Source of the DNA: Duganella sp. Root336D2
GTDB taxonomy: Bacteria > Pseudomonadota > Gammaproteobacteria > Burkholderiales > Burkholderiaceae_D
Length of the DNA stretch: 64,000 nucleotides
Direction of reading: 5' to 3'
Assembly: GCF_001425005.1 (NCBI RefSeq)
Contig: NZ_LMDB01000012.1
Span: 901,407 to 965,406, forward strand
The notes below the pieces were generated by a model that was given only the letters and a program-made list of their open reading frames with translations, searched no databases and had not been told where the DNA came from. The translations under genes and the position numbers were made by a program. This document shows positions 55,301-63,700 of the stretch, in pieces. The first letter of the stretch is position 1. Every line of letters starts with the position of its first letter.

Positions 55301-57129
55301 CCGCTGCCGGCTTGGGGGCCGAGGCGGGGGGCACGCTGACCAATAACGCCATGCTCACCGCGCAGAGCATTAAGGTGCGCGGCGGCTCCGTCGTCCTGAC
55401 CGGAGCGGCCGGCAGCGGCATGGCGGCGGACATGATCGGGATCGATAGCTCGGGCACCATCGAGCTTGGCGGCAACGGCCCGACCGGCACGCCCACCACC
55501 TATCTGGGCGGCAGCGGCCTGGCGACACTGGCTACGCCGCGCCTGTTCATCACGGCCGCCAACGGCATGAAGGTGGGCGGGGCAGTCAGCATGCCGGGCC
55601 GGGAGCTGGAACTGGAAGCGCGCGCGGGGCTGCTGCAGGTGGCGGCGCCGCTGCAAGCCGATGTCGTGCACCTGAATGCGGATGCCATGGATTTCACAGC
55701 CGACGTGACGGCCAGCCTGGCCTCGCTGACGCCGGCCACCGCCGGCCACAGCATTACGATCGGTGCTTCCTGCGGCACGGCTTGCCTGTCGCTGACCCAG
55801 TTGAACAGGATTGCCGCTGCAACGGTCGGCATCGGCAACCGCGATGACGGCAGCGGCGAACCCATACCCGGTAGTACACCCGGCAGCAAACCCGGCACAA
55901 ACGCGGGTACCACCAGCGCCGACACCGGCACCAGCAACAACTTTGGCGCGGGAGCCATCCACATTGGCGGCGCGGCCAACCTGAACCCGCTGACCACGCG
56001 CCTGGGCCTGCTCACCACCGCTGGCATCACGCAGGATACCGCCAATGCGGCCGCGGCCCTGAAGGTGCAGGAACTGGGCGTCGAAGCCAATGGCAATGTG
56101 CAGCTGGACCACAGCGGCAACCAGGTGGCGCATATCGCGGCCGTGGTCGGCTCCGGCAATTTCGACTTCCGCAGCGGGCAAGCACTGTCGGTAGTGCGGC
56201 TGCAAGGGGGTAGTTCGGCAAAGGGCAGCGGCTACGATATCAACGGCATCCAGGTTGCGGGGACGGCCACGCTGCATGCGGATGGCGCGCTGGCGACCGA
56301 TGGGGCGGCCATCAAGGCCAACAAGCTGGTGGCGCGTTCGGGCGCCAATATCGGCGGCGCCGCGGCAGCGCTGCAGACCTTCGTGTCCGAGCTCGATGCC
56401 GAAAGCACGGCGACCAGTGGTAACGCAGCTATCGTCATCAGCAACAATGCCGGGGCGCCGGCACCGCTCACGATCCTGCAGTTGAAGCTCGCGCCCGGCA
56501 ATGGCGGCGCGATCGCGCTCGATAATTACGGAGCCACGACGCTGGCTCCGGGCGCCCTGGTGAACAGCGACAGCGGCGATATCCGCTTGAGCGCGCACAG
56601 CCCTCTCAGCATTTACGGCAGTGTCCTGTCCACCTCGGGCGACATCCTGCTGGAGGCGGGCGATAGCGGCAGCGGCGGCGACAATTTGCTGATCGCCAGC
56701 GGCGCTTTGGTGAAAAGCAGCCAGGGCAACGTTTCGCTGCTTGCCGCTACCCAGGTCACGTATCCTCCCGGGAGCGTGCAGGCGCCGGGCGGCAGCATCG
56801 GGATCAACGGCGAGACCGTAAAGCCGCCGGCTACGCCGCCGACTTCGATCGACCAGTGCCAGCTGGATCCGACCTTGCCGGGCTGCCAACTGGTGTTGCC
56901 GCCGACGGAAGCGCAGCCTAGCAACCCGGTGCAGGCCGCCGTCAACCACACCATCCAGGTGATCAATAGCGCCAGCAACGGCGACACAGCCGGCCAGGCT
57001 TCAGTGGCCAGTGCGCCAGACCAGGGCAAGGAAAAAGCGAAGAAAGACGACAAGAGCGACAAACTGTCCCAGGAAAAAACCAGCGGAGCGAAACAGCATG
57101 AAGCCCCTGCAAAAATGTACTGCAACTAA
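52399..57129 (+). CDS. TpsA exoprotein, filamentous-haemagglutinin-like
   Basis: Large secreted beta-helix protein of 1576 residues, the partner of TpsB. After a signal (to about residue 28, GGALANP) comes the TPS domain (about 28-290) with INWRSFSIGADE, SRILGSLQSNGQVYLLNPNG and VLFGQGARIDVQGLVASS. RGRWLLDPFDIEV (about 398) marks the start of the haemagglutinin-type region. The rest is Gly/Ala/Asn-rich repeats of beta-helix type. Near the C-terminus SIDQCQLDPTLPGCQ carries two Cys nine residues apart, followed by a highly charged Lys/Asp tail ending in MYCN. Function (adhesin, biofilm or contact factor) is not shown; no toxin domain was recognised. Confidence 0.92.
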   Translation: MDYSKHSKLQRKLLGLAVASCFGGALANPVAPQVATGQASFSQQGNVFTVANTPNTIINWRSFSIGADEVTRFVQQGAGSKVLNRITGQDPSRILGSLQSNGQVYLLNPNGVLFGQGARIDVQGLVASSLALSDADFLAGRLHFSGGTGAGKVEHQGQISTGQGGLVYLVAPQVENNGIIHAPGGAVMLAAGHSVQLVDGANPALQVVVSAPDDQALNLGQVVAQGGRIGIFGALVNQRGTASADSAVRGAQGQVLLRASGRTMVEGGSRTTARGGGEVAVLGPQVGLLGDARVDASGEEGGGSVLVGGDYRGANAQLPNARQVYVGKDVVLAADAGGSGQGGKVIVWADDRASVQGSISARGGSLGGDGGLVETSAHQLELGGLRVDAGASQGRRGRWLLDPFDIEVKLAPGVPATLSDVASFFSGPSTGVTELATSLLNGATADVTLQARHDITFVDPVAIGAPGVGLLAQAGNHIMVKGKLATNGGMLRLQANDPASGAATGSGAVKLMAGIETGMGAIELSGAEIEVGAGVLLAGQEMRWKADSMRIGSGAQIQAANSVSLNPYGASTEIKLGQTSDGTPGVLSLDGAELSSIFTQNLNIGLAQYGGLLSVEGMLDLAGSNAGNAMLTLASSAIAVNGALKPRSGLYLQSGGAVSGNGSISAPVLLINAGSVALNGPNQVMGLAASASGDISFSNIGNLNLTFGNGQVGVQTPGNVTLKAGSLNQDPGTPVRAASLTLDGSGQVNLASGGNLAGSLRAEGVGNLNYVDGGTLEVLALSQSDAVNSLGFGNLRVRASDLVVNGAVNGNGKPVQLEGASLRLARTAAVSGGSMLLRATSGSLVSEIGSQLSGGDIGLEANAMSLAGQANAEHSIRVSSIGGAAIRVGGTPTSESGGLVLGNADLGRLVAPNLVIGGFAFDPSGKPVFNAGNITADQLDLTGSAALTSLVLQTGGNVDLLGTVKLPAAAGLGAEAGGTLTNNAMLTAQSIKVRGGSVVLTGAAGSGMAADMIGIDSSGTIELGGNGPTGTPTTYLGGSGLATLATPRLFITAANGMKVGGAVSMPGRELELEARAGLLQVAAPLQADVVHLNADAMDFTADVTASLASLTPATAGHSITIGASCGTACLSLTQLNRIAAATVGIGNRDDGSGEPIPGSTPGSKPGTNAGTTSADTGTSNNFGAGAIHIGGAANLNPLTTRLGLLTTAGITQDTANAAAALKVQELGVEANGNVQLDHSGNQVAHIAAVVGSGNFDFRSGQALSVVRLQGGSSAKGSGYDINGIQVAGTATLHADGALATDGAAIKANKLVARSGANIGGAAAALQTFVSELDAESTATSGNAAIVISNNAGAPAPLTILQLKLAPGNGGAIALDNYGATTLAPGALVNSDSGDIRLSAHSPLSIYGSVLSTSGDILLEAGDSGSGGDNLLIASGALVKSSQGNVSLLAATQVTYPPGSVQAPGGSIGINGETVKPPATPPTSIDQCQLDPTLPGCQLVLPPTEAQPSNPVQAAVNHTIQVINSASNGDTAGQASVASAPDQGKEKAKKDDKSDKLSQEKTSGAKQHEAPAKMYCN

Positions 57130-57850
57130 GCTGGCCGGGCATGGCCTGGTACTGGCGTCGCTGTGGCTGGCTGCCGCGCTGGCGCTGGCAGCCCCCGTGG
57201 CCGGCACTGTGATCCAGTTGAATGGACCGCTGATGGCGCGCAAGGCCGACGGCACGGCAAAAGTCCTGTCGATCAAGTCGGAGGTCGAAAATGGCGATAC
57301 GCTGGTGACGGAGAAAAGTACTTATGCCCTGGTGCGTTTTATCGACAATAGCGAAATCACTTTGCGGCCCGGCAGCACGCTGACTATTGAAAATTTCAGC
57401 TTCGATAGCGGCAAGCAGGAAGCGGACCGGGCCCAGTTCAACCTGGTCAAGGGCGGCTTGCGCTCCGTGTCCGGGCTGCTGGGCAAGCGCAGCAAGGAAA
57501 AGTTCGAGCTGAAGACACCGGCCGCCACCATCGGTATCCGCGGCACGCTGTTTGTGGCGGAAATTGTGGCGCCGGCCGGCAAACTGCCAGCGGCGCAGGC
57601 GCCACGCGCGCCCGGCCTGTACGTGCAGGTGCTGGATGGCATGATTCATCTCAACAACGGGGGCGGCAGCCTATCCTTCAATGCCGGACAGTTCGGTTTT
57701 ACACCGGGCGCGGCGCTGCCTCCGGTGGTGCTGCCGCAGAACCCCGGCATGCAGTTCAATCCGCCGCCCATCTTCAATACCGCCGTGCCAGGCGGTAAAA
57801 CCACGGCCAGCAACCAGGCGCCGCGCGCAGTCGACTGCGAAGTCCGGTAA
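57098..57850 (+). CDS. Exported FecR-domain protein of the TPS locus
   Basis: A 250-residue protein with a signal peptide (about 1-32, LASLWLAAALALAAPV) and one FecR domain (about 35-190): GTVIQLNGPLMARKADGTAK, DTLVTEKSTYALVRFIDNSE, TLRPGSTLTIENF, KTPAATIGIRGTLFVAEI. FecR domains here are periplasmic or surface modules rather than anti-sigma factors, as no sigma gene or membrane helix accompanies it. It starts inside the last 32 bases of tpsA with CGGAGCG upstream, so it is translated from the same message. The C-terminus is Pro/Ala-rich. Confidence 0.88.
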   Translation: MKPLQKCTATKLAGHGLVLASLWLAAALALAAPVAGTVIQLNGPLMARKADGTAKVLSIKSEVENGDTLVTEKSTYALVRFIDNSEITLRPGSTLTIENFSFDSGKQEADRAQFNLVKGGLRSVSGLLGKRSKEKFELKTPAATIGIRGTLFVAEIVAPAGKLPAAQAPRAPGLYVQVLDGMIHLNNGGGSLSFNAGQFGFTPGAALPPVVLPQNPGMQFNPPPIFNTAVPGGKTTASNQAPRAVDCEVR

Positions 57851-57858
57851 AAAAGCGC

Positions 57859-57889
57859 TTGACCTTCCCATCATGGGATACTTGATACT
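57859..57889 (+). promoter_or_regulatory. CueR-type promoter/operator of copA-cueR
   Basis: TTGACC (-35, 57859-57864) and GATACT (-10, 57884-57889) are separated by 19 bp, the overlong spacer of MerR-family targets. The dyad TCCCA-TCA-TGGGA (57866-57878) lies in the spacer. Confidence 0.85.
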
Positions 57890-57919
57890 GGTCGCCAGAG
57901 CATAGGCGAGGAGTATCCC

Positions 57920-60097
57920 ATGAGTCAGTTCCAGCAAACCGTCCGTATTGAAGGCATGAGTTGCGCATCCTGCGTGCGCCGCGTCGAAAAAGCGCTGGCG
58001 ACCGTGCCGGGCGTGGCGCATGCCGCCGTCAACCTGGCCACCGAGACAGCGCGTGTCGATTCCGATTCGCCGCTGGCGTTTGCCGCCCTGCAGCAGGCCA
58101 TCGGCAAGGCCGGCTACACCGCCAGCGAACTGGCGGCGCCGGCCGCAGATTCCACGCCGCGCATTCCTGAAGGCCTGGCGGTGATTCTGTCCGCTGCGCT
58201 GTCGGTGCCCCTGGTGGTGCCGATGGTGGCGGAGTGGTTCGGCGTACACCTGATGATGCCTGCGTCGCTGCAATGGCTGCTGGCGACCCCGGTCCAATTC
58301 GTGTTCGGCGCGCGCTTCTATCGCGCGGGCTGGAAGGCAGTAAAAGCTCGTGCCGGCAATATGGACCTGCTGGTGGCGCTGGGCACCTCGGCGGCGTATG
58401 GCTTGAGCGTCTACCTGGCTTTGGCGCCGTCGCAGGGCATGGCGCACCTGTACTTCGAGGCGTCGGCGGTGGTGCTGACCCTGGTCTTGCTCGGGAAATG
58501 GCTGGAGGCGCGGGCCAAGCGGCAGACCGCTTCCGCCATCCGCGCTCTGCAGGACTTGCGGCCGGCGACTGCGCGCGTACGCCGCGAAGGCGAACCGGAT
58601 GCCGATTTGCCGATTGGCCAGGTGCGGGTGGGCGATATCGTGGTGATCCGGGCCGGCGAACGCGTGGCGGTGGACGGCGAAGTGGTGGATGGGGCCAGCC
58701 ACGTTGATGAATCGCTGATCACGGGCGAGAGCCTGCCCGTTGCCAAGCATGCCGGCGACCGCGTCACCGGTGGTGCGATCAATGGCGAGGGACTGCTGCT
58801 GGTTCGCACCGGCGCGACGGGCGCCGAGACCATGCTGTCGCGGATCATCCGCCTGGTGGAGGATGCGCAGTCGGCCAAGGCGCCGGTTCAGAAACTGGTC
58901 GATAAAGTGGCGGCGGTGTTTGTGCCGGTGGTGCTGGTGATCGCGGTGCTGACCTTTGGCGGCTGGTGGCTGGCAAGCGGGAGTGTCGAGCTGGCCGTGA
59001 TCAATGCGGTGGTGGTGATGGTGATTGCCTGCCCGTGCGCGCTGGGCCTTGCCACGCCGGCCGCGATCATGGCGGGCACCGGCGTCGCGGCGCAGCATGG
59101 GATTCTGATCAAGGATGCCGAGGCGCTGGAGATGGCGCGCCAGGTCGATACCGTCGTCTTCGACAAGACCGGCACGCTCACGCAAGGCAAACCGGTGCTG
59201 GCGCAGCTGCTGCCGCACGGTATCCCGACCGCTCGGGCGCTGCAACTTGCCGCTGCAATCCAGCGCGGCAGCGAACATTCGCTGGCCCGCGCGGTGCTGG
59301 ATGCCGACGCCGCAGCAGCCGGCGATGCGGCATCGCTTACCGCAAACGCGGTGACCACGCTGGCTGGGCGCGGCCTGGCGGCGACGGTCGAGGGGCTGGA
59401 ACTGCTGCTGGGGAGCAGCCGGCTGATGGCGGAGCGGGACATCGACCTGGCGCCGCTGCAGCAGCGCGCGGGTGAGCTGGAAGCATCCGGCCACACGATT
59501 TCCTGGCTGGCCGACGCCGGCAGCAGGCAGTTGCTTGGCCTGCTGGCCTTTGCCGACCAGCCCAAGCAGCACGCGCGCGCCGCGGTCGAGCGCTTGCATG
59601 CCCGCGGCATCGCCACCGTCATGCTGACCGGCGACAACCAGGGTAGCGCGCGAGCGGTGGCGCAGGCACTGGGCATCGGCAGCGTGGAAGCGAACCTGCT
59701 GCCTGCCGATAAAACCGCCGTCATCGCCAGGCTGAAGGCGGAAGGCAAGCGTGTCGCCATGGTTGGCGATGGCATCAACGATGCACCGGCGCTGGCGGCG
59801 GCGCACGTGGGCATTGCCATGGCCACCGGTACCGACGTCGCCATGAATGCCGCAGGCATCACGCTGATGCGCGGCGAGCCGCTGCTGGTGGCGGATGCTT
59901 TTGATATTTCAAAACGCACCTTCAGCAAAATCCGCCAAAACCTGTTCTGGGCATTCATCTACAATGTGGCAGGGATTCCGCTGGCGGCGCTTGGCATGCT
60001 GAATCCTTTGCTGGCCGGCGCAGCGATGGCATTCAGTTCGGTCAGCGTGATCAGCAACGCCTTGCTGCTGCGCCGCTGGCAGCCTTCGAAGGAGTAA
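57920..60097 (+). CDS. copA: Copper-exporting P1B-type ATPase CopA
   Basis: Pumps Cu(I) out of the cytoplasm. It has 725 residues. One N-terminal heavy-metal domain has GMSCASC (about 13-19). Eight membrane segments follow; the transport motif is [13 protein letters not shown], the phosphorylation site DKTGTLTQG, the actuator TGES and the hinge [10 protein letters not shown]. Only one N-terminal metal domain is present where E. coli CopA has two. It lies in an operon with cueR, 3 nt apart, behind a MerR-type promoter. Confidence 0.95.
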   Translation: MSQFQQTVRIEGMSCASCVRRVEKALATVPGVAHAAVNLATETARVDSDSPLAFAALQQAIGKAGYTASELAAPAADSTPRIPEGLAVILSAALSVPLVVPMVAEWFGVHLMMPASLQWLLATPVQFVFGARFYRAGWKAVKARAGNMDLLVALGTSAAYGLSVYLALAPSQGMAHLYFEASAVVLTLVLLGKWLEARAKRQTASAIRALQDLRPATARVRREGEPDADLPIGQVRVGDIVVIRAGERVAVDGEVVDGASHVDESLITGESLPVAKHAGDRVTGGAINGEGLLLVRTGATGAETMLSRIIRLVEDAQSAKAPVQKLVDKVAAVFVPVVLVIAVLTFGGWWLASGSVELAVINAVVVMVIACPCALGLATPAAIMAGTGVAAQHGILIKDAEALEMARQVDTVVFDKTGTLTQGKPVLAQLLPHGIPTARALQLAAAIQRGSEHSLARAVLDADAAAAGDAASLTANAVTTLAGRGLAATVEGLELLLGSSRLMAERDIDLAPLQQRAGELEASGHTISWLADAGSRQLLGLLAFADQPKQHARAAVERLHARGIATVMLTGDNQGSARAVAQALGIGSVEANLLPADKTAVIARLKAEGKRVAMVGDGINDAPALAAAHVGIAMATGTDVAMNAAGITLMRGEPLLVADAFDISKRTFSKIRQNLFWAFIYNVAGIPLAALGMLNPLLAGAAMAFSSVSVISNALLLRRWQPSKE

Positions 60098-60100
60098 GCC

Positions 60101-60610
60101 ATGAATATCGGACAAGCCGCTGCCGCATCGGGCGTCAGCGCCAAAATGATCCGCTACTACGAGAGCATCGGCCTGGTGCGGGAAACCGCGCGCACCGACA
60201 GCGGATACCGAATCTACGGCGAGAACGACCTGCACACGCTGCGCTTCATCAAGCGCGCCCGCAACCTGGGATTTTCGCTGGAGCAGATCAGCGACCTGTT
60301 GTCGCTATGGCAGGATACCGGCCGCGCCAGTTCGGACGTCAAGACTATCGCCATGAGCCATGTGAATGAACTGAACCAGCGCATCGTGGAGCTGACCGAG
60401 ATGCGCGACTCCCTGGCGAGCCTGGCGAAAACCTGCCACGGCGACGAGCGCCCGGATTGCCCGATCCTGCAAACGCTGGGTTCAGCGCAGGAACATGTAC
60501 ACGGTGAGCACTGCGCCCACGATCACCACAAAGATGCGCATCAGTTGCGGGGGAAGGCGATAGATCAGCCACGAACCAAGAAGTCCGCCCGCAATACCAC
60601 CCGCACATAA
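60101..60610 (+). CDS. cueR: MerR-family copper regulator CueR with His-rich tail
   Basis: Cu(I)-responsive activator. The MerR helix-turn-helix is MNIGQAAAASGVSAKMIRYY and ESIGLVRETARTDSGYRIYG, followed by a dimerisation helix and the metal loop C112-HGDERPD-C120, spaced exactly as in E. coli CueR. The protein should end soon after PIL, but the frame stays open to 169 residues; the extra tail includes EHVHGEHCAHDHHKDAH. The tail lies opposite the last 129 bases of the TauE/SafE gene, so it may have arisen by loss of a stop codon over that gene. Confidence 0.93.
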   Translation: MNIGQAAAASGVSAKMIRYYESIGLVRETARTDSGYRIYGENDLHTLRFIKRARNLGFSLEQISDLLSLWQDTGRASSDVKTIAMSHVNELNQRIVELTEMRDSLASLAKTCHGDERPDCPILQTLGSAQEHVHGEHCAHDHHKDAHQLRGKAIDQPRTKKSARNTTRT

Positions 60611-61228
60611 GGCCAGGGCGGCGGGCCAGCTGATCATGCCGGAGAAGGCGAAGATCAGGGTGGCGGAGGCATTCATCGCCATTGCCAGCATGTTCTTGGT
60701 GGCTGTCGCGGCGCGGATCTGCTGGCCGGCGATGGTCAGCGCGGCCAGCATCAGGAAGCCGATGCCGCCGCCGAAGTAGCCTCCGTAGATTGAAATACAG
60801 GCTTGGATCACGGCCAGCACCCACTTCGGCATGGTGGAGGCAGCCTGCACCGGCTGGCGGCGGAAGGCGCCCCAGGCGAACATGGTGGTGGCAAACAGCA
60901 CCAGCCATGGCACCAGCCTGGCGAAGAAGGTCGGGGGTGTGATCCACAGCAGGATGGCGCCGAAAATGCCGCCGATAATGCTGATCGTGAAGAGCTGGGG
61001 GAAAGTCAGGCCGCTGACGCCGTCAGCGAACTTGCGGCCGGCAACGGCCGATGTCGCCTGGCTCGGGAACATGGCGACCGTGGAGGTCATGTTCGCAGCG
61101 ACGGGATTCAAGCCGGCCAGCAGCAGGGCGGGGAAGGTGATGAAGGATCCGCCGCCGGCCAACGCATTCTGCGTGCCGGCGAAAAGTCCTGCTGCGGCGA
61201 GCAGTAAGATGGTGTGGAGTTCGGGCAT
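60482..61228 (-). CDS. TauE/SafE-family membrane exporter/permease
   Basis: Membrane protein of 248 residues with about eight hydrophobic segments. The family pattern AAGLFAGTQNALAGGGSFIT and the central YGGYFGGGIGFLMLAAL repeat are clear. Members move sulfite, sulfoacetate or other anions; the substrate here is unknown. It runs convergent to cueR and overlaps it by 129 bp; the C-terminal helix IFVVIVGAVLTVYMF is needed for the fold, so the overlap is probably real. Confidence 0.9.
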   Translation of the reverse strand: MPELHTILLLAAAGLFAGTQNALAGGGSFITFPALLLAGLNPVAANMTSTVAMFPSQATSAVAGRKFADGVSGLTFPQLFTISIIGGIFGAILLWITPPTFFARLVPWLVLFATTMFAWGAFRRQPVQAASTMPKWVLAVIQACISIYGGYFGGGIGFLMLAALTIAGQQIRAATATKNMLAMAMNASATLIFAFSGMISWPAALALCAGGIAGGLLGSWLIYRLPPQLMRIFVVIVGAVLTVYMFLR

Positions 61229-61267
61229 CAGGCCATTATAGCCAAGCTGCCCGAGTCTTGCCTGCGC

Positions 61268-61966
61268 TCAGGCGACGCGGCGGCTGGCCGTGGTGCGCGT
61301 GGCGGCGATGGCCTCGGCGAGGCGGTCGGTGGCGCTTTCGGCTTCGGCAATGGAGCGCAGCAGGCGGTCGTCGCCGAATTCGTCGTATTCGATGGCCGCG
61401 CCGTATGCATCGGTCACGCCCAGGTAGCGGAACACGCTGCGCACCGACGCTTCGACGTGATTGATGCCTTCCAGCCGCTGGCCGGGGCCGTAGCCATAGT
61501 CGCCGCGTGACGACAGTATCACGAGCTGCTTGCCGGCGTCGGCCAGCAGCGGCCAATACGGTTCCCCGGCCCGCGAGCGGTCGAAGCCGAAGGTACGCCC
61601 GACGCGCACGATGTTATCCAGCCAGGCCTTGAACTGGGCCGGCGGGCCAAAGTTATACATCGGCACGCCGGCGACGATGATATCGGCCGCCAGCACTTCA
61701 TCGACCAGCGTGTCGCTTTGCGCCAGCGCTTCCTGCATCCACGGCTCGCGCGCCGCAGGCGGGGTGAACGCAGCATGCACCCAGCCGCCTGTGACTGGCG
61801 ATGGCGGCTCAGCACCAACGTCGCGATAGATGACTTCTGTTCTGCTATCAAGCTGGAGGTAGCGCTCGAGGAAACGTGCCGTCAGGCGGCGTGTATGCGA
61901 GCCATGCGCCTGTTCGCCGGAACGCCCCGGCCGGGCGCTTGAATCGATATGCAGGATGGTGGTCAT
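61268..61966 (-). CDS. azoR: FMN-dependent NADH-azoreductase
   Basis: Flavodoxin-like quinone/azo reductase of 232 residues: ILHIDSSARPGRSGEQAHGS (FMN phosphate loop), VAGVPMYNFGPPAQFKAWLD, LVILSSRGDYGYGPGQ. Such enzymes detoxify quinones and azo compounds by two-electron reduction. The start at MTTILHID is used; upstream codons lack a ribosome site. It is divergent from a LysR gene (76 bp between), a usual arrangement for LysR control. Confidence 0.88.
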   Translation of the reverse strand: MTTILHIDSSARPGRSGEQAHGSHTRRLTARFLERYLQLDSRTEVIYRDVGAEPPSPVTGGWVHAAFTPPAAREPWMQEALAQSDTLVDEVLAADIIVAGVPMYNFGPPAQFKAWLDNIVRVGRTFGFDRSRAGEPYWPLLADAGKQLVILSSRGDYGYGPGQRLEGINHVEASVRSVFRYLGVTDAYGAAIEYDEFGDDRLLRSIAEAESATDRLAEAIAATRTTASRRVA

Positions 61967-62056
61967 AGTTCTCTCCATTGGGTTGCGATGACCGTACTGT
62001 GCGCCGGCCCGCGACCAGTGACAAACGAGCAATTCTCAGCGGATGGATGAACTGGA

Positions 62057-62080
62057 TTCATGTATAGTGTTTAACATGAA
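62057..62080 (+). promoter_or_regulatory. LysR autoregulatory site candidate
   Basis: TTCATGT-N10-ACATGAA is a perfect 7-bp inverted repeat that covers a -10-like TATAGT (62063-62068) and the ATG at 62076. Confidence 0.5.
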
Positions 62081-62954
62081 ACGCCGCCTGCCATCCCTGT
62101 CCGCCCTGCGCAGCTTTGAAGCAGCTGCGCGGCTGCAAAGCTTCAAGCTCGCAGCCGAGGAGCTGTCGGTCAGCGCGACTTCGATCAGCCACCAGGTGCG
62201 TGCGCTGGAGGAGGCGCTGGAGGTGCGGCTGTTCCTGCGCAAAACCCGGGCGGTAGAGTTGACAGCGGAGGGCCGTATTCTGCTGCAGGCGACGGGCAAT
62301 GGCCTTGACGCGATCGCCGCCGGCGTCGAGCGGCTGCGGCGGGAGCAGCGCCGCACGGTCACCTTGTCGACCACGCCGTCCTTTGCGGCACGCTGGCTGG
62401 TGCCGCGCCTGGCGTCGTTCAATGCGGCCCATCCTGGGATCGCCCTCAACATCCAGGCCAGCAACAGTCCGGTCGACCTGGCCGGCGGCGCGGCGGACCT
62501 GGCGGTACGCGGCGGCGGCGGGCACTTCGCGGGTTTGCATGCACAACGATTGCTCCGGGCGGGATTCGCGCCGGTCGCCAGCCCCCGCTTGAAGCTGCGC
62601 AAGGCGAGCGACGTGGCGCGCCACCCGCTCATCCATTTCGACTGGCAGCGCGGCCTGAAAAGCGCCATCACCTGGGACAAGTGGGCGAAGGCAGCCGGCA
62701 TCGCGCTGGACCTCAGCGCCGGTGCACACTTCTCCGAAGAGTCGCACGCGGTGCAGGCGGCGATCGCGGGGCAGGGCGTGGTGCTGACTGCATTGCCGCT
62801 GGTGCGTGAAGAAATAGGCATGGGACTGCTGGAGGCCCCGGTTGGCCCGGTGCTCGGCGGATTCGATTTTTATGTGGTTCGGCCGGAGGGCGACGATCCG
62901 CGCGACGAAGTACGCGCCGTCGAAGCATGGCTGCTGGCACAGGAGGTGCAATGA
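62076..62954 (+). CDS. LysR-family transcriptional regulator (GcvA-like)
   Basis: Regulator of 292 residues from MKRRLPSLSAL; an upstream ATG (62043) would add 11 residues and overlap the predicted -10. The helix-turn-helix (about 8-65) is LRSFEAAARLQSFKLAAEEL and SVSATSISHQVRALEEALEV; the effector domain (about 90-290) has LSTTPSFAARWLVPRLASF, typical of the GcvA/AmpR branch. It probably controls the divergent azoreductase and the glutathione-transferase gene, whose ATG overlaps its stop (ATGA). Confidence 0.9.
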   Translation: MKRRLPSLSALRSFEAAARLQSFKLAAEELSVSATSISHQVRALEEALEVRLFLRKTRAVELTAEGRILLQATGNGLDAIAAGVERLRREQRRTVTLSTTPSFAARWLVPRLASFNAAHPGIALNIQASNSPVDLAGGAADLAVRGGGGHFAGLHAQRLLRAGFAPVASPRLKLRKASDVARHPLIHFDWQRGLKSAITWDKWAKAAGIALDLSAGAHFSEESHAVQAAIAGQGVVLTALPLVREEIGMGLLEAPVGPVLGGFDFYVVRPEGDDPRDEVRAVEAWLLAQEVQ

Positions 62955-63700
62955 TGGAGCCTTACAAGCTTTACTACTGGCCGACGATCCAGGGGCGTGG
63001 CGAATTCGTGCGCCTGGCGCTGGAAGAGGCGGGCGTTCCCTACGTCGACGTGGCGCGCGGCAAAGGGGGCATGAAGGCGATGAACGAGGTGATTGCCGGC
63101 GGCAGCGACGAGCGCGCAGCGTTTGCGCCGCCGGTGCTGCGTGCCGGCGAACTGCTGGTCGGCCAGACTGCCAACATCCTTTTGTTCCTTGGTGCGCGCC
63201 ACAAGCTGGCGCCGCGTTCGGAGGCGGGGCGGCTGTGGTGCAACCAGCTGCAGTCGACTATCGCCGACATCGTGGGCGAGGCGCACGACACGCATCACCC
63301 GATTTCGCTCAACCAGTATTACGAGGAGCAGGCGCGCGAGGCGAAAGCCAGGTCGCGCGATTTCGTGACGGAGCGTATTCCGAAATACCTCGATTATTTT
63401 GAGTCGGTGCTGCAGGCCAATGGCGGCCGGGGCGGCTGGATGGTTGGCTCGCGCCTCAGCTACGTCGACCTGTCGCTGTTCCAGTTGCTGGACGGCTTGC
63501 GTTATGCCTTCCCGAAAGCGATGGCGGCATACGCAGGCCGCTGGCCTGGACTGGAGCGTCTATCGGCGAAAGTGGCGGCGCGTCCAAATATCGCCGCCTA
63601 CCTCGCATCAAAGCGCCGCCTCGCCAACAACGAGGATGACGTGTTCCGGCATTACCCGGAACTGGAGCAGGGCGTGCGCGTCAGGCCGACGCGCGGGTGA
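62951..63700 (+). CDS. Glutathione S-transferase family protein
   Basis: A 249-residue cytosolic-type GST. The thioredoxin-like N-domain begins YKLYYWPTIQGRGEFVRLAL; the first Tyr pair is where sigma/alpha-like GSTs have their catalytic Tyr. GELLVGQTANILLFLGARH carries the glutathione-site strand, and the helical C-domain includes GGWMVGSRLSYVDLSLFQLL with the N-capping Asp. AGGAGGTG precedes the ATG, which overlaps the LysR stop. It may act on electrophiles together with the azoreductase. Confidence 0.88.
   Translation: MMEPYKLYYWPTIQGRGEFVRLALEEAGVPYVDVARGKGGMKAMNEVIAGGSDERAAFAPPVLRAGELLVGQTANILLFLGARHKLAPRSEAGRLWCNQLQSTIADIVGEAHDTHHPISLNQYYEEQAREAKARSRDFVTERIPKYLDYFESVLQANGGRGGWMVGSRLSYVDLSLFQLLDGLRYAFPKAMAAYAGRWPGLERLSAKVAARPNIAAYLASKRRLANNEDDVFRHYPELEQGVRVRPTRG

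Noticed and set aside
54181..56949. 922-codon minus-strand frame opposite tpsA
   Set aside because: Arises from third-position GC bias of tpsA; composition is unnatural and there is no ribosome site or motif.
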